A DNA stretch of 64,000 bases from Apus apus (taxonomy: Eukaryota > Chordata > Aves > Apodiformes > Apodidae). Below the pieces are notes generated by a model. It was not told the origin of the DNA. It saw only the letters and a list, made by a program, of their open reading frames with translations, and ran no database searches. The stretch covers positions 33,969,501 to 34,033,500 of the forward strand of contig NC_067287.1 of NCBI RefSeq assembly GCF_020740795.1, read 5' to 3'. Both the position numbers and the translations under genes were made by a program. Shown one piece after another: positions 51,501 through 64,000 of this stretch (the stretch's first letter is position 1; the number at the start of each line of letters is the position of its first letter).

Positions 51501-53527
51501 GACTCTTAACTAAAAAAAAAAACAACAACTAAACCAGGTGGCCCTAAGAGTGGGGCTGCCCTCGGAGGCCACAGCTCCTCTTTGCTGCTCCACAGGGACA
51601 AGCCAGCACGGATAGTCTCAGACATGGTGTGCCATCCCGTGGGCCCACAGCATTATCTGCCACCTTCACTTCACTGCAGCAGTGATGTTTAAGCACCCAG
51701 AGCACTTCCGAGCACAGCATGTGCAATATTTTTCATGTTTGACAGTTCTGCAACCACAATATTGACACAGTGAGGCACTGCCTCCTGGTATTTTCAGTCA
51801 CTGAGTGCCAAATGCTGATGATGTTTTATTCTCTGGCCAGTTACAATTTCCCACACATAAATAACAAAGAGCTCCACAACATCCCTTCTCAACTCTATTC
51901 AGAAAGTTTTAAGATACTGGGAAAATTCTTGTTTAAGCAGCATCCCTCTTCCATAAATCATTTCACAGAAGCAATTAATTCCTCAACAAGAAGCCCTTTC
52001 AGAGAAAGGTCAGCTCTATACCTCTTTGGAGAGAGGAATACAGGATTTCCTCTTAGAATGACTTTCTCTTGGGAGATGATAAGGCCATGAAATAGATGGC
52101 TCCATCAACACATAACCATTGGGTGGCTCAGCTACTAAAGTTGCCTTTTTCTCATTTTGGAGACTGTTTTTCTGTTTCCTACATCAGCGGCGTATTGGCA
52201 GCTCTGACATCTTTGAGACTTCACCCAACTCTTCACTACGGTGCCCTCCAACACCTACTGGTGTCTATTGTGACCCACCAGCTTTTCACCTTGGTCAAAA
52301 AGGTTCACTGGGTCTCCAGCACTTAAGTTCCCTGTAGGATCATGCTGCTGTTCTGATCATTCCTCCTCCTTTCCTGAAGGAGGACACAATACCCTACAAT
52401 ACCTTGTGTTCGACGAGCACACTGAAAATGACAAGCAGAAATTTTGAGTGTATCTCTACAACGTGCACAGTGACTGAAAGTGAGGAATTAGTATTTACAG
52501 TCAGGTTCCCTAAGGGCTATTTTCCATAATCCTTGAAGGATACTCTAATAACTCTTATGAGCTGAAGGAGATACATGAATTCCCTCACAGTTAGCTCTTT
52601 CTTTTAATTCTTTATGTCAGAGCTAAATCATAATCGCTTTCCCACCTCAGTTTTATATTGGATCACTGAGCCGTTCAAAGCCTCTCTTCACAAATTGCTT
52701 CTCATCAGCAGGATCTGGTCCTTGCCAGAGATTATCCCAGGACCATGACAAGCTTCTTCAAAGAATATATAAAATGTGACCAATGGAAATTGAGACAAGA
52801 ATGGCCCTTTGTAAATTGTGACACATATCGCACAGGCACAGCTCACTGGCACAGACAAAACCTGCTACCCTTAAGCCAACCTTTAATACTACTCACCCAG
52901 ACTCCTCTGAGGGGGAAAGAAAAAAAGAGATTAAAGAGAAAAATTATCAAATATGAAGTCTGCACCTCACAAGGCAAAATGAATTCATATCGTAATTTGA
53001 TTTACGCTTTCATTTTCAACTGTTTAAGTGCAGGATGTTGTAAAGTACCTTTGATAACATGCCACGGACGTCATTGTGAGGTGCTGGTAGCAAGTGGCTA
53101 TGAGAGCACATGTCTCTATGTGTGTCTTCTACTGCATCATTGCTTTTGCAGGCTGAAATCTTAGTAACTGTAGAGCAAGGATGCAAGTGTCACCACTTTG
53201 TGTTAATCAAGTATTACGTTATCAGTACATGGCAGCTTGGAGACTGCTGAGGGGAACCAGGAGTGGAACACACACCCTCACAAGGACAAGCTCAAGGTCA
53301 CAGCAGAGGCCTTGGAGGTGGAACGAACAGGATGAGAGCAGGGTCACAGGGCTATAAACAACTCACTGGTGCTCAGTTACTGCTTGCTAAAGGAATGCGA
53401 CTTTAAAATATGCATAAAAGTGGGTTCAGGGCTTAAAAGAAAATGATGCATCCAACACACTATACATAGCAAATTTTACCACAAAATGCAATTGGAAACC
53501 ACTGGAGCACATATTTGTGTTAGGAAA

Positions 53528-53868
53528 TATTGGAGTCCCTCTCGCATGAGAGCAGGCTGGGAGGGCTGGGCTTGTTCAGTCTGGAGAAGAGCAGGCTCTG
53601 GGGAGACCTTAGAGCACCTTCCAGTGCCCGAAGGGGCTCCAGGAAAGCTGGGGAGGGGCTTTTTACAAGAGCATGGAGGGACAGGCCGAGGGGGGAATGG
53701 TCTCAAACTGAAAGAGGGCAGATTTAGATTAGATACTAGGCGGAAATTCTTTCCTGTGAGGGTGGTGAGACACTGGCACAGGTTACCCAGGGAAGCAGTG
53801 GCTGCCTCATCCCTGGAAGTGTTGAAGGCCAGGTTGGATGAGGCTTTCTATGATAATTATATTTAAAT
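53528..53868 (+). mobile_element. CR1 LINE 3' fragment, sense
   Basis: The plus strand carries CR1 3' landmarks in order: 'gagagcaggctgggagggct', 'gttcagtctggagaagagca', 'ggggagacctt', 'ttctttcctgtgagggtggt' and 'ctggcacaggttacccaggg', 'tgttgaaggccaggttggat'. A 126-codon frame through it is mostly open. The terminal tail repeats are missing. It belongs to a different, older CR1 subgroup than the copies at 43108 and 47895. Confidence 0.9.
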
Positions 53869-55311
53869 GACCCCAAATAGACCCCAGAGTGAGGAGAAGG
53901 AAACCATAAAATTTCACCCTCTTTCTGTCACACAAGGAGGAATAAACCACCAATACCACATGCCCCACATGAAGAATCAATTGTGCTAAGAGCTTGCAGT
54001 GACACCTCTTCTATCTTCTTGTGAGGACTTTAACACCAAAAAAGGACCAGACACTAGAAAGGTTACATAGGTCCATATCATTATCAGGAATGACCTCTTG
54101 TGATGAGACAATTTTTACTGCTAACTGCCAGTATAATTCTAATTAGCCTAAGATTAATTGTATTTCAGTAAGCTGTTAGGACTATAGCTAAACTAACAGC
54201 AAATTCTCAGCTTTGCATGTCAGGTGTGGTTTTTTCACCCACATAACTGCAAAAGGTGTTTGGTCAGGTAAGTCAGCCTCGAGAACCTGCTGAGCATGTG
54301 ATGATGGGTACAGCAGCTCCAGCTTTCTGTTTTTATGTGACCCAGAAGCAATTCATAGCAGCATTCCCCCCCCTCATTCAGATAAGAACCTTTCAGGAGA
54401 TAATTTGCCTCTGATTAAGAATCACTAGGAGATTAATAAAAAAATCATTAAGTAATAACGTCAAGCTCATTACCAAATGGAAATGTACCCAAATCTCAGT
54501 CCCCAGTCTTAAAGGCAGAAGAAAGCAGTTCCTAAGAAAAACTGACAATAATCCTTTTCCACCTTTTCTGGCTGATAACAACAGCCAGGATAGAAACACA
54601 TGGACTCTCATGAGTCAGGTTCTGATGAACAGGTGAGCATCGCATGAGGAAGACAGCACAGAGACCTATGGTGCTAAACTCTGAAATCCAAACGGCTACA
54701 TGCTGAAGCTTTGATGAAAAGAAGAAAAAGAAGCCCATAAAAAGCTACCTATCTGACACATAAATAACAGGGGCAATTAACTGGGTGGACCTTCTGTATA
54801 TCTCAGAAGACAGATTTAAAATGGCTGTACTCAATGTGAAGGTATTCCTGGATAAAACATTGCCACAGAAAATGGAAAGTAAGAGCAGAAGCTTTATCAT
54901 CTCAAGGTCAGTGTAACTGTATGTTTAGGAAAGTTTAAAAAAAAAAAGTAAAAAAAAAAAAGTGTCTTACTCTCTTTCCCAACAGCAAACTCAAAGAAAA
55001 ACAGAAGTACTCTGCAACTAAAAACTACTGGTGTGAGCTATGAAACCCTTGCCCCCTCTTCTTACAAAGACCAGAAGAAATAATCTTATTCTGAGAGCTC
55101 CCAGCCCCACAAACAAACCTCTCACCATCCTCAAGCACTTCACAAGCATTGCTATAGCACTCCACAATTAATAAGGATTTACAGACCCAATTCTCTACTT
55201 TTGTACAAGATTTACACTTCTCAGTTGAAACAGCTATTGTTGTTGGTCTGTAATTTGGCAGGAGAACACTTTGAGTGACCACAATATTTTTATGGTTCTG
55301 ATTCTCCAAAA

Positions 55312-55401
55312 TGTGTGTGTGTTTTGTTTTTTGTTTGGGTTTTTTTGTTTGTTTGGGTTGTTTTGATTTTTTTGGTTGGTCGGTTTTGGTTTTTATTTTG
55401 G
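55312..55401. repeat. T/G-rich low-complexity tract
   Basis: (TG)n followed by TTTTG- and TTTGGG-type sequence; positions 55312-55365 contain no A. Similar in composition to the tract at 22294. Confidence 0.85.
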
Positions 55402-58400
55402 CAACTACACAAATTTCCTTCTTTCTAGATCATCTTATGGGCATTTTAATGAATCACAGGTGAGAACCTTACCACCAAGTTGCATTCAGATATCTTTATA
55501 TACTTCTTTCCCTATGGATAGCTATAAAAAATACAGAAGCAAACCATGGCATTTCTTTCTATCCTACCAAAAAAACTTGGCTGTTTTCTTCCTTGGAAAC
55601 CTAGATATTTCAGATACCTGTTCTCAGTCTTCACAGCATCCCTTAAAAGAGGCTGATCTTAAAATATACTTGTGACTTAAGGTCCCCACATTGCTGCTCC
55701 ACAATATCTTAGCAGTATCCTGCAGTGCTCTCTGGACTAGGATAGGAAAAAAAATCTGTAAGACACTTGCCTTTCCCTGCCACATCCTCTCCTTTTTTTT
55801 TTTTTTTTTAGCAAAATTGCCACAGACAATACTTAGGGAAGGTCGGAAGAACACAACTTCACACGAGTATCACTTTTCCTCTCTGCAGATCTTGAATACA
55901 TTGTTGGAATTCTCCCTTTTAATGGTATCAAAGTGACTCATCCTTTACGAAGGTCTTGAATCTGTTCATCAGATTGTCATCCCCAAAAACTGTTTCTTGC
56001 CTGCTTGTGTAGGATGCAACTACATAATCATAGAAGGGCTTAGAAAATTTCTCAAGTGCCAAAGCTCGGAAAGTTTCCAAAAGAAAACCTACACTCTTAA
56101 CTCTAACTCAAATATACACACATTAAAATGTTTTCTATTTCCAGCCAAACACAAGATTGAGCAGAGTGTTATTTCTAATATGCAGCACATAAGCTGAAGG
56201 AACTGTCCTTACCAGTGTGCCACAAAACTAGGCTACATCAGCACATGAGCACATGGTACAGCGGGTGGTGAGCACCTCAGTAATTGAAGAGAAGCATGGC
56301 CAAGCAGGCTTTAAACAAAGACAATCAGGACCTATACACCATTTCTGGCTCTGACTCAGGTTTATTGTACAGTCCCAGTTACAAAACAAAACAGCCTGTC
56401 CTTCAAATGCTGCCTGTAAAATCGAGTTAGTGTGAAGCAGCTGCCAGGAGAAAACATTCAGCCGTATCAACACTTGATCTGATTTCTGATTTGAGAATAT
56501 TTAGGAAGGCATGCAACTTGCATGACCCATTTCATGTTGTTTTGTCTTACTGCAGAGGCACAGAGGTGCTTACACATGAGGATTAGCTAGAGATCGGCCA
56601 AGTCACACATCACTGCTAACGAATGGCAGGAGAACGGTTCACAGTTGCATCATCCAAAACATTTTTTCAGTTGTAGCAGGCAAACATGGGGGTTCTTTCA
56701 GGACCATTTGGCATTCCACTGTTCTGCAAAGGCAGTGCCAGATGTTGGTTTGTGCACCAAAGCCTGTGCCTGGACTTGGTCAGACCTTCCTGAATTTTGA
56801 GGAATCAGGTCCCCGGGTAAGCTGCCAGCAGCCAGCTCAAGCTCCTTCTTGGTCACACTGCCCAAATGAGAGCTACTGGTATTAAAAGAAATAGCTTGCT
56901 GAAACATCCCTGAAGATGGAAGTGAAGTAGCATCCCCTTAGTTCTAATAATTTGGTTGTAACAATTATGCAGTGTTTTCTGTTCTCGACAGTTTTTATTA
57001 ACATACAGCACTTCATAGCACAGGGATAAACTGAATGCAGCTCTGCCTTGAACTAACATCCTAGGCTGAGGACTTTGCTCTAAAAATTAAGAAGGGTAAT
57101 CAGATTCTGGGTGAAAAATTGCAAATGACCATCCTTGCAGAATAAAATCAGCTTTTACACTGATAGCCTCCCAAAACATGGACTAAAGATTGCATTGAAA
57201 AAAGGACACTCAATATAAAAGATAAGGACTGCTTAAGCAGTTTTGCATCAGCTTTAGTTCCTCTCCCATTAAAATTGTGATATTTTGCAGTGTTAGAATT
57301 CCAAGCTTCTGTTCAATGGGCAAAAGTTGAAGTGTATGAACAAAATCAGTGACCACCTACTTTGGGATGGCTGGCTGCCTACCTGATGCACACAGCTCCT
57401 CTGAAGGCGAGCACAAGGTGGGCCTCCCCATCCAACACATACACATTGCAGCAATAGAAGTCCCCAGCACTTCTCACTACTGAAACCAGACCTAGTGTTT
57501 TCAACCAGGGACAAAAACATTCTGATATGATTACAGGGAGCAGTCTCACACCCTTTACAAGCAGATATATTAGCACAGCTCAGACTTGTGTTCCTCTTTT
57601 AGCAGACGTTGTGGAACAAATCTTGTGAGCCTGCAAAGAGCACGCGTCACGTTGATGCTGTCAACTCTCCCTTCTGCCCGGGGCGGTATCACTAGCAATA
57701 AATCATCCTGTTTGAGATTCCTTCTGACTCTCAAGACAGCAGCTGGCATCCTGCATGCAGCACATCTGCAACCTGTGTCCAGACTGCTGCTCAGTGCCAA
57801 GGAAAGCCTTGCCTTTGCCCCTTCCACTCTGGAGACATTCTCCAGGCACTGAAAAGCTACAAAAGAGCTTAACTCTACCCACCTGCAGCAAGTCAATGGC
57901 CGGTGAGATGTAAACTTTAGGGAAGACTAAGTCATGTTACTTTTAATGGCCGCTCACATTTCAAGTAGTTGATCCTCATGTACAGCTCCTCAACTAATTC
58001 TGGTCTTTCAGAATGGTGCTCTGAATTGGATTGATGATGGAAATGTCTTCCATCTTCTTGTTCTTAATCCTTAAGGTAACGGGAGAACCTGGGGCGATAA
58101 TCATATTTTTCAATAACTGGTATTTCTAGTCCCTTCTTTTTGGGGACACAAGGCTGGCAGTTTGGTTTCCCAGGCTTAGCCCAATTGGAACATGAAAAAC
58201 TGTAATTATTTGTGGGTTTGATAGTTTTACCTTTTGCTTCTAGACATTCTGGATGTAGTCATAGATTTAATTACACCACCTCAGAAGAGGCTACTATACT
58301 TAAGAGTCAATGACTTGAGAAGGAACCCTTCACTGGCCTCTCCCACTTACTATGTGCTCCCCAAATTACAGTCACTTCACCATCTTCCAGGTCAGAGGGA

Positions 58401-61400
58401 GAAAGCATATTCTGGTACTGTACATTCAGCAAGTGGAAGAAAAAGCTTTGCCTTTAACTGGTGTTTTTTTCAGTGGGATCTCCTTAGTGCCAGGTAATCA
58501 TACCCTTCATCTCCTGCCATGTAAACCAAATACAGAAACCAGTGATTTCAGGTGGCTCATGTACTTGTACAGTACAAGTATTTTCATTTAATGAAACCGT
58601 ATCTTTCCAATAGCAATGAATTCCATAGTACAACAATTGCTTTTTATTCTTTTCCAGGTGCTGGGGTTGAGGAGTCCACCTGTACCACCTAATTCCTCGG
58701 TGAAACACAACCACCCTTGGCTTAGATGGCAGCAGCTGATGATGCACAGCAATTACACCTCCCAGCCAGGATGGGATGAGAAGAAGCTGCAGGGGTGGGT
58801 GTTACTGTAACAGAATCTAATTATCTGCTTGGATTTTGTCCAGGACATGACTGAGTTACCACCCTCACTCCTAAGAAAACAGCCTGAGAACAACTACCAC
58901 GATGGTCAAAGTCTCTGTTTTATACCTTGAAGGCAGCAACTCCTGCAACACAATTACATTGCTCCAATCCCCACTCAAAGCAAGAAGTACCTCCCGTTGA
59001 AGTACCATCACGTCCTGTAGCACACAAATGTTAATTAGCAGTCTTTTTTTAGAAATTATGAGATGCTCTAGTCCTACACAGTGTGAGATTTGATGAGATG
59101 AGGGCACTGGGTGGTATAGCTAATAAATCAGTTTACTGTACAACCACATTTCTTTAATAAAGAGCAAATACCTGAGGCTTAGTAAAGCAAGAGCCCCAGG
59201 CGTTCACTTGCAAATCAAAATGCTAGATTTCATTTTTTTGTGGTCTCTCTGAAACAGGGAGTGCTGACCTACTGCTGGTCATTAGAGAATGCTCTCCTGT
59301 CAGGGGTCAATGCTAGCCATAAACTTTGATGTCAGAGTTAAAAAACACAGAAGAGTTGAGTGGCAAGGCCGTTATGGGAGAATAACCAGTACAGTTTTCA
59401 TGAGGGAATAACTTCTAAAAGCTGTCAAGAGATGTCAAGATGTCAGGCCAGGAAAAGAGCCAGCACAATTAACATTCCCTATTGTTTCAATCGACTGGGA
59501 AGGAAAAAAAACAGGATTTATTTTGGTCAATTACAAGTTAATAAATGGGAGTGTCAGTTCCTCTGTAGAGCACTCATTAAAGCACACTAAAGGCCAAAAC
59601 TTCTTACAGTTTCTGTCACGGTAGGCAAAACACTACCATTATTTTATATTTCGAGCAATTTTGCTGCCAATGACAGCAGTTACACACGGACAAGAAAACA
59701 TTTTCCTTAGCAGCATACAAGCAGTTTAGTTTGCAGAAATTATTTGTGCCCCCAGAAGTGACTGGTATTTCAGATTTTTATTGTGAGTACTGTGTATTTT
59801 TTTAATTATTATGTGTATTTTATTTTCCAAACAGCTCTGAAGAACTGGCTTTGGCTTCACCCGCTCACCCTATGTAGTGGACCAAGAAAAGATGCTTACA
59901 CTGCTTGAACCTTGTTATTCTCATTTTTGCCTACCTAACAATAAATTACAGCTCAAATATTTACCATTTAGATGGTATCTCAAGGGACCTGCAAAGGAGT
60001 CAAACCTCGCCAGGCATACCCGCAGGGGAAGGCACAAAAGTCCCTTTATAGCAGTGAATCTCCACTGTACGATGAGCAGGTAGAGAACTTTGAATTTTAT
60101 CTGAAATCCCCTCTAAGGGAAGCAGAAGCTTCCAAACCCAGCACTTTTTAACACTCAGTTTTTTTCTGGTCAGTATTGCTTAGGGAAAATTACATGACAT
60201 TATGTTTGTCTTGTTGATCTTCCTGTTAATGAAGGCAAAGATAAGAGTCATCATCTATTCCAGCTTCCCTTTGGTCACGGCCAGGCAGGTGTGCACAACC
60301 AAAGCAAGATACCCCAACACTGTTTGAAAAGAAAATCCCCTGCCCACAGAGCCATTTGCAAAAGAGTAGCTATCATTTAAGACATTGTCTACCATTATTT
60401 AATTATCACCCCACCTCATAATCATAAGGGAGGTTGCTCAACACCTACAGTTTTAAGGCTGCCCAGCTCTCACCTTTGCAAATCCTATTGTTCAGATGTT
60501 GTGGGAGCTTCGCTTGGTCAGCCACTCCTCCTCACTTGCATTTTTTTTTTGACTTAAGAAGAAAAAGGATCCTAAAATAGGCTGGGGTATAGCATATGCC
60601 TTGCAGGAATTTTGGCATGAAGTGGGTGGCCATCTGGTTCAGGCCTGACCTACTTCTAAGCATCTGAACACAAAAACCAACTTGCAAATATTCCCCGTAG
60701 AGTACTATTTTGAGCTGTTAATCCCCCAGTGATTCCACCTGGTCCTCAGAAACCTTCTTTGCAGTTAAATTATTCCAAAAATGCATCAACTGTATGCAGA
60801 GAAAAAAAGAAAAACCCTAGTTCATGTTTTAGACTTGGCTGAAGGCTCCTAGAATGGTTGAAGGACTTGAAGGCGTTTCAGCACAAGCTGCCACTGAACC
60901 GCAACTAACACACGCAGAACAACAGGAATTACAGTTGCTGAAGTAGCATTGGTCTGCCTAAAGAAATGGCAGCACTAGCTGAGTGCTTGAGGCAAACACC
61001 TTTTCCTTGGATTTCCCTGAAGTGAAGCCCTGGCTGTGAGGAGGTCCTGCTGTCCTGCTGCACGCAGGGTGCAGAGCAAGCCGGAAGCGGCACCACGGCT
61101 GCCGGGCATTTTGTTTGTCTCCTCACATCTCTTCACAACATGGAACACTGATTGCAAGGTTGTGTTTCCTCAGCATGTCAGAATCACTGCTGAAAAAGGA
61201 AAAAGCCTCCTTCTGAAATGAAAGGAGGACTGATTTTGCATGGATCAGCAAAGACTGTCATAATTAACCTAAGGTGTCCTGCGGCTGGTACTGAAAAGGT
61301 TGTGCAGCTCTTCCCAGTGCAGAATGAACTCTCACATGTAACCCAGCATGCACGAGCTGCAGGGCCTAAAATGTCATTCTAGCAGAGCTCCTAATGAATA

Positions 61401-63185
61401 AAAAACCCAGTATCCTGAAACTCTTCTTTTGGTAGCAAATAGAAAACTCCAAGGTGGCTTCTGCAGCCAAAAGATGCATTAGGATATGCAGGATGCCTCA
61501 AGAATGGTGTACTGGAACACTCTGTTATTTCCTGTCTTCACATCCTAACTATTATGTCCATTCTTATCTTAGTTCTGAAAGGAAAAAAAACTCCTTTCTT
61601 TTGCAACAGGGTTGGCCAAACAGCAGAAACCTGACCAGTGCCAGTACAGTGAGGTAAAGTTTAAAATTATCCTCAAGTTCGGCAAAGTTACAAGCAGAAA
61701 TGTTTAGAAGTTGAGTTTTAAAAAAATAAGGTGAACTGAAATTTGTAAATAAAAAGAGTGAGAACCACAAGGGTAGAAATGCATGCAAATAAGAAAAATG
61801 TGCTGAATAAACCCTGTTTCTTCGTGTCCCTTGCTCCTCCCTCCCTCTTGATGTTGGCCCTGTGTTTTCCCCACCCCTGAAGAATCATACTTGACCTAGA
61901 TTTGGAAATCAACTATAATTTTTTTTGGCATGGAAATGTAACATCAGTGATTTATCAGGTTGATCTGGATATTGAAAAGGTCAGAAAGGAGAAGGCTACA
62001 ATAATACAAAACAGAAAAAAATGTAAAGAACTGAGGATAAATATGCAGTGTCCAAGCTCAGGAAGGGCTGCACCTGGGTAAGGCTACTCCTGAATTTAAG
62101 AACAGACTCCTTGTGGAATGAGAAGTGTCAGTGCAGGGGTTAATGCTCTGTTTGCAGGCTATTAGTGGGACAGATAGGGTACATACTTCTCTACTATAAT
62201 TATATTTGTGCTATAAACACCTTTTCAAAAAGAAACAAGCCAATTAGTTAATCAAACATTATTACAGAACAGAATTTCCCAAACAAGAAAAACAGAAAAT
62301 GTCACGCAGTGTCTTTTCTCATGTAATTGCTAAGGCAGGAATGCAGTGATCCATCTTTTTAGTAATGAGGAAACAGAATGTTAGTTGGCAACAAAATTGG
62401 ATTTTGCAGTATTAATATTTTACTCAAGAATATCCTTATCTAACCTGCCAGTACAAGTTTTGAGCTGAGGAGTGCCTAAATATTTTTGTGACACTGATAC
62501 CAATCAAGAAGCCAGTTTCTGGGATTAAACCTGAGAGGTAAAAAAAATCCAAACAGAAGGAAACCAGATTTTTGTTTTCTTTCATTTTGGCAACAGTGTG
62601 TGAAGTTTCTCCTGAAATAAACTGAAACAGTCATAAGTAACAGAAATTAACACCTTAATTGTAAAACACATTCTGTAAAGCAGAGTGAAGACTACCTTTG
62701 GCAGCTTTCCCATCCAGACCCTCTCTTCCTGCAGCCATCCAGCTCCCACTTGTCACCTCCCTCCACTTCATTCTGCCCACAGCTGGGAGGTGTTTGCCCA
62801 AAACGCCAGCCCAAGGGATCTCCCCACCCACCCGGGGTCACCCCAAAAGCAACCCTTGGCCACCCACCAGCCAAACACAAAGCCCCACCTGGAAGCTTCT
62901 CTCCAGCTTTACACTCTGGGCACGTCCTTACATCGGCAAGGAGCACAGGCACTCAGTCCTGTTTCCCTCCCCCTTCTTGCCCCCTGTGCTCCTGCCACCT
63001 TGGCAATCTTGACTTCCTCTTCAGAGTAACAGCAGCAGGGTTGTGGGTTTTTTAAAAGGAGCACAAAGCCTGTTGCAATACTCTGCTGCAACACTACCAG
63101 TAGTGCTGAACTATAATAGGTCAGGTGATGACACTTATTAGTATCATTGTCAGCCTAAATGCTCAAAGCATAGAAGCTCTTAACT

Positions 63186-63224
63186 AAAAAAAACCAACAA
63201 ACAACAAACAAGCAGACCAACCAC
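63186..63224. repeat. A/C-rich low-complexity tract
   Basis: AAACCAACAAACAACAAACA-type sequence, the complement type of the T/G tracts elsewhere in the window. Confidence 0.75.
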
Positions 63225-64000
63225 AAGAGACCACTAAATAATGCAATATTCATGGAAATAAAACAGAAATACACGGATAGAGCAGCATGTGCTTGGAAGA
63301 GAAGGGGGTAATTTTGGGGTTGTATGTGTCTTATAAATATACTTATATATATGAACACATTTGCTCGTGTTCCCTTAATATTTAAAAATGCTACAAAGTT
63401 GACTATCTTTTACTGAGGGGAAAAAATAATTATAGGAAGAAGTGCCAAGTTACCTTCTGGGAAAGCAATAATGGCAGTAAGGGTCACACAAGACCAAGTC
63501 AAGCAAAAATTTCTAAATCCTCTTCTGTGCTCGCTTAAAATTTGGAAACTGAAGACTGGCTACCCATATGGACATAGCAAGAAGTTGCTCTCTCTTGATG
63601 TGAGAAACAAGCTGAGGTAAGGGAAGGGATCAAAAATGTCTCCATTCCAAGAAATTCAGCTGCAAGAATCCAATCTGATATCAGAAGTGACGAATCACTT
63701 AGCGACAAAGAGAAGATGCACTGAAACGTGTTGCAAAGAATTTTTTTAACTTGCAAGGAATGAAACAAAAGGATGCTGCAGGTGATTCCCACCCCAGTTT
63801 CCCACAAGCTCAGCCCAACAGCATGCAAGGGTCACGCTGTCCCAAACAGGGTATGAATCCTTCCTGCTGTCTGTCCCCTCTGTCCTGCCAGACACACCCC
63901 CCCTTGGTTACACAAGATACCATGGGCTTGGCACCAGGACAGTCATAATGGCATCCTCCTGATCCAACACCAGACTAAGCGGTGCTTGAAAAAGTGATTT

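Noticed and set aside
53230..53420. LTR-like patch (moderate GC, a TATAAAC motif, direct-repeat-like ends)
   Set aside because: No matching partner copy, no clear TG…CA termini and no target-site duplication.
57570..57896. 108-codon minus-strand and 88-codon plus-strand open frames within ZNF804A intron 2
   Set aside because: No homology recognised; both strands are open through the same bases, as is typical of chance frames.
62685..63094. Cytosine-rich patch with Pro/Ser/His-rich frames on plus and Gly-rich frames on minus
   Set aside because: Composition-driven frames without motif, splice-site or promoter support; noted only as a GC-richer patch.

Overview
The window looks like a bird nuclear chromosome. 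The evidence is several CR1 LINE fragments with the typical ATTCTGTGATTCTATG-type 3' tails, an AT-rich intergenic background, and two exons of a recognisable vertebrate gene, ZNF804A. No bacterial, organellar or intact viral genes were seen. Nearly all open frames above 60 codons are chance frames, CR1 coding remnants, or shadows of the ZNF804A exon.

Layout from low to high coordinates. Bases 1-27,380 are AT-rich, gene-poor sequence with a few eroded CR1 pieces. They also hold an unusual A-free T/G tract (22,294-22,467) and three tandem imperfect hairpins whose stem arms differ between copies but stay complementary (16,741-16,872). Bases 27,383-29,350 form a sharply GC-rich block. Read on the minus strand it contains a Y-box (cold-shock domain) gene relic, most like the germ-cell paralogue YBX2/FRGY2. 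Its five exon pieces have spliceable boundaries, and the three internal exons (64, 34 and 90 nt) match the sizes I recall for vertebrate Y-box genes. It has an in-frame TAA in exon 4 and a TAG in exon 5. A CpG-rich candidate promoter with a near-perfect RFX X-box palindrome, three octamer motifs, an E-box, a CCAAT box and a GC box lies just upstream of exon 1. Because introns are present this is not a processed pseudogene. I regard it as the most interesting item in the window.

Bases 29,351-34,274 are AT-rich with nothing recognised. Bases 34,275-64,000 belong to ZNF804A on the minus strand: 3' UTR, the large last exon (34,750-38,047), intron 3, exon 3 (40,406-40,536) and at least 23 kb of intron 2. 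Exons 1 and 2, including the C2H2 zinc finger, were not found and probably lie beyond the high-coordinate end. Intron 2 carries most of the CR1 copies. Two of them are similar 5'-truncated copies with an open ORF2 C-terminus, and one of these sits tail to tail against an older CR1, giving a perfect 21-bp inverted repeat.

The Y-box relic lies about 5.4 kb downstream of the ZNF804A 3' end in the same orientation. Its composition contrasts strongly with its surroundings, which suggests it arrived as a genomic DNA segment or is an old locus decaying in place. No calls were checked against databases.
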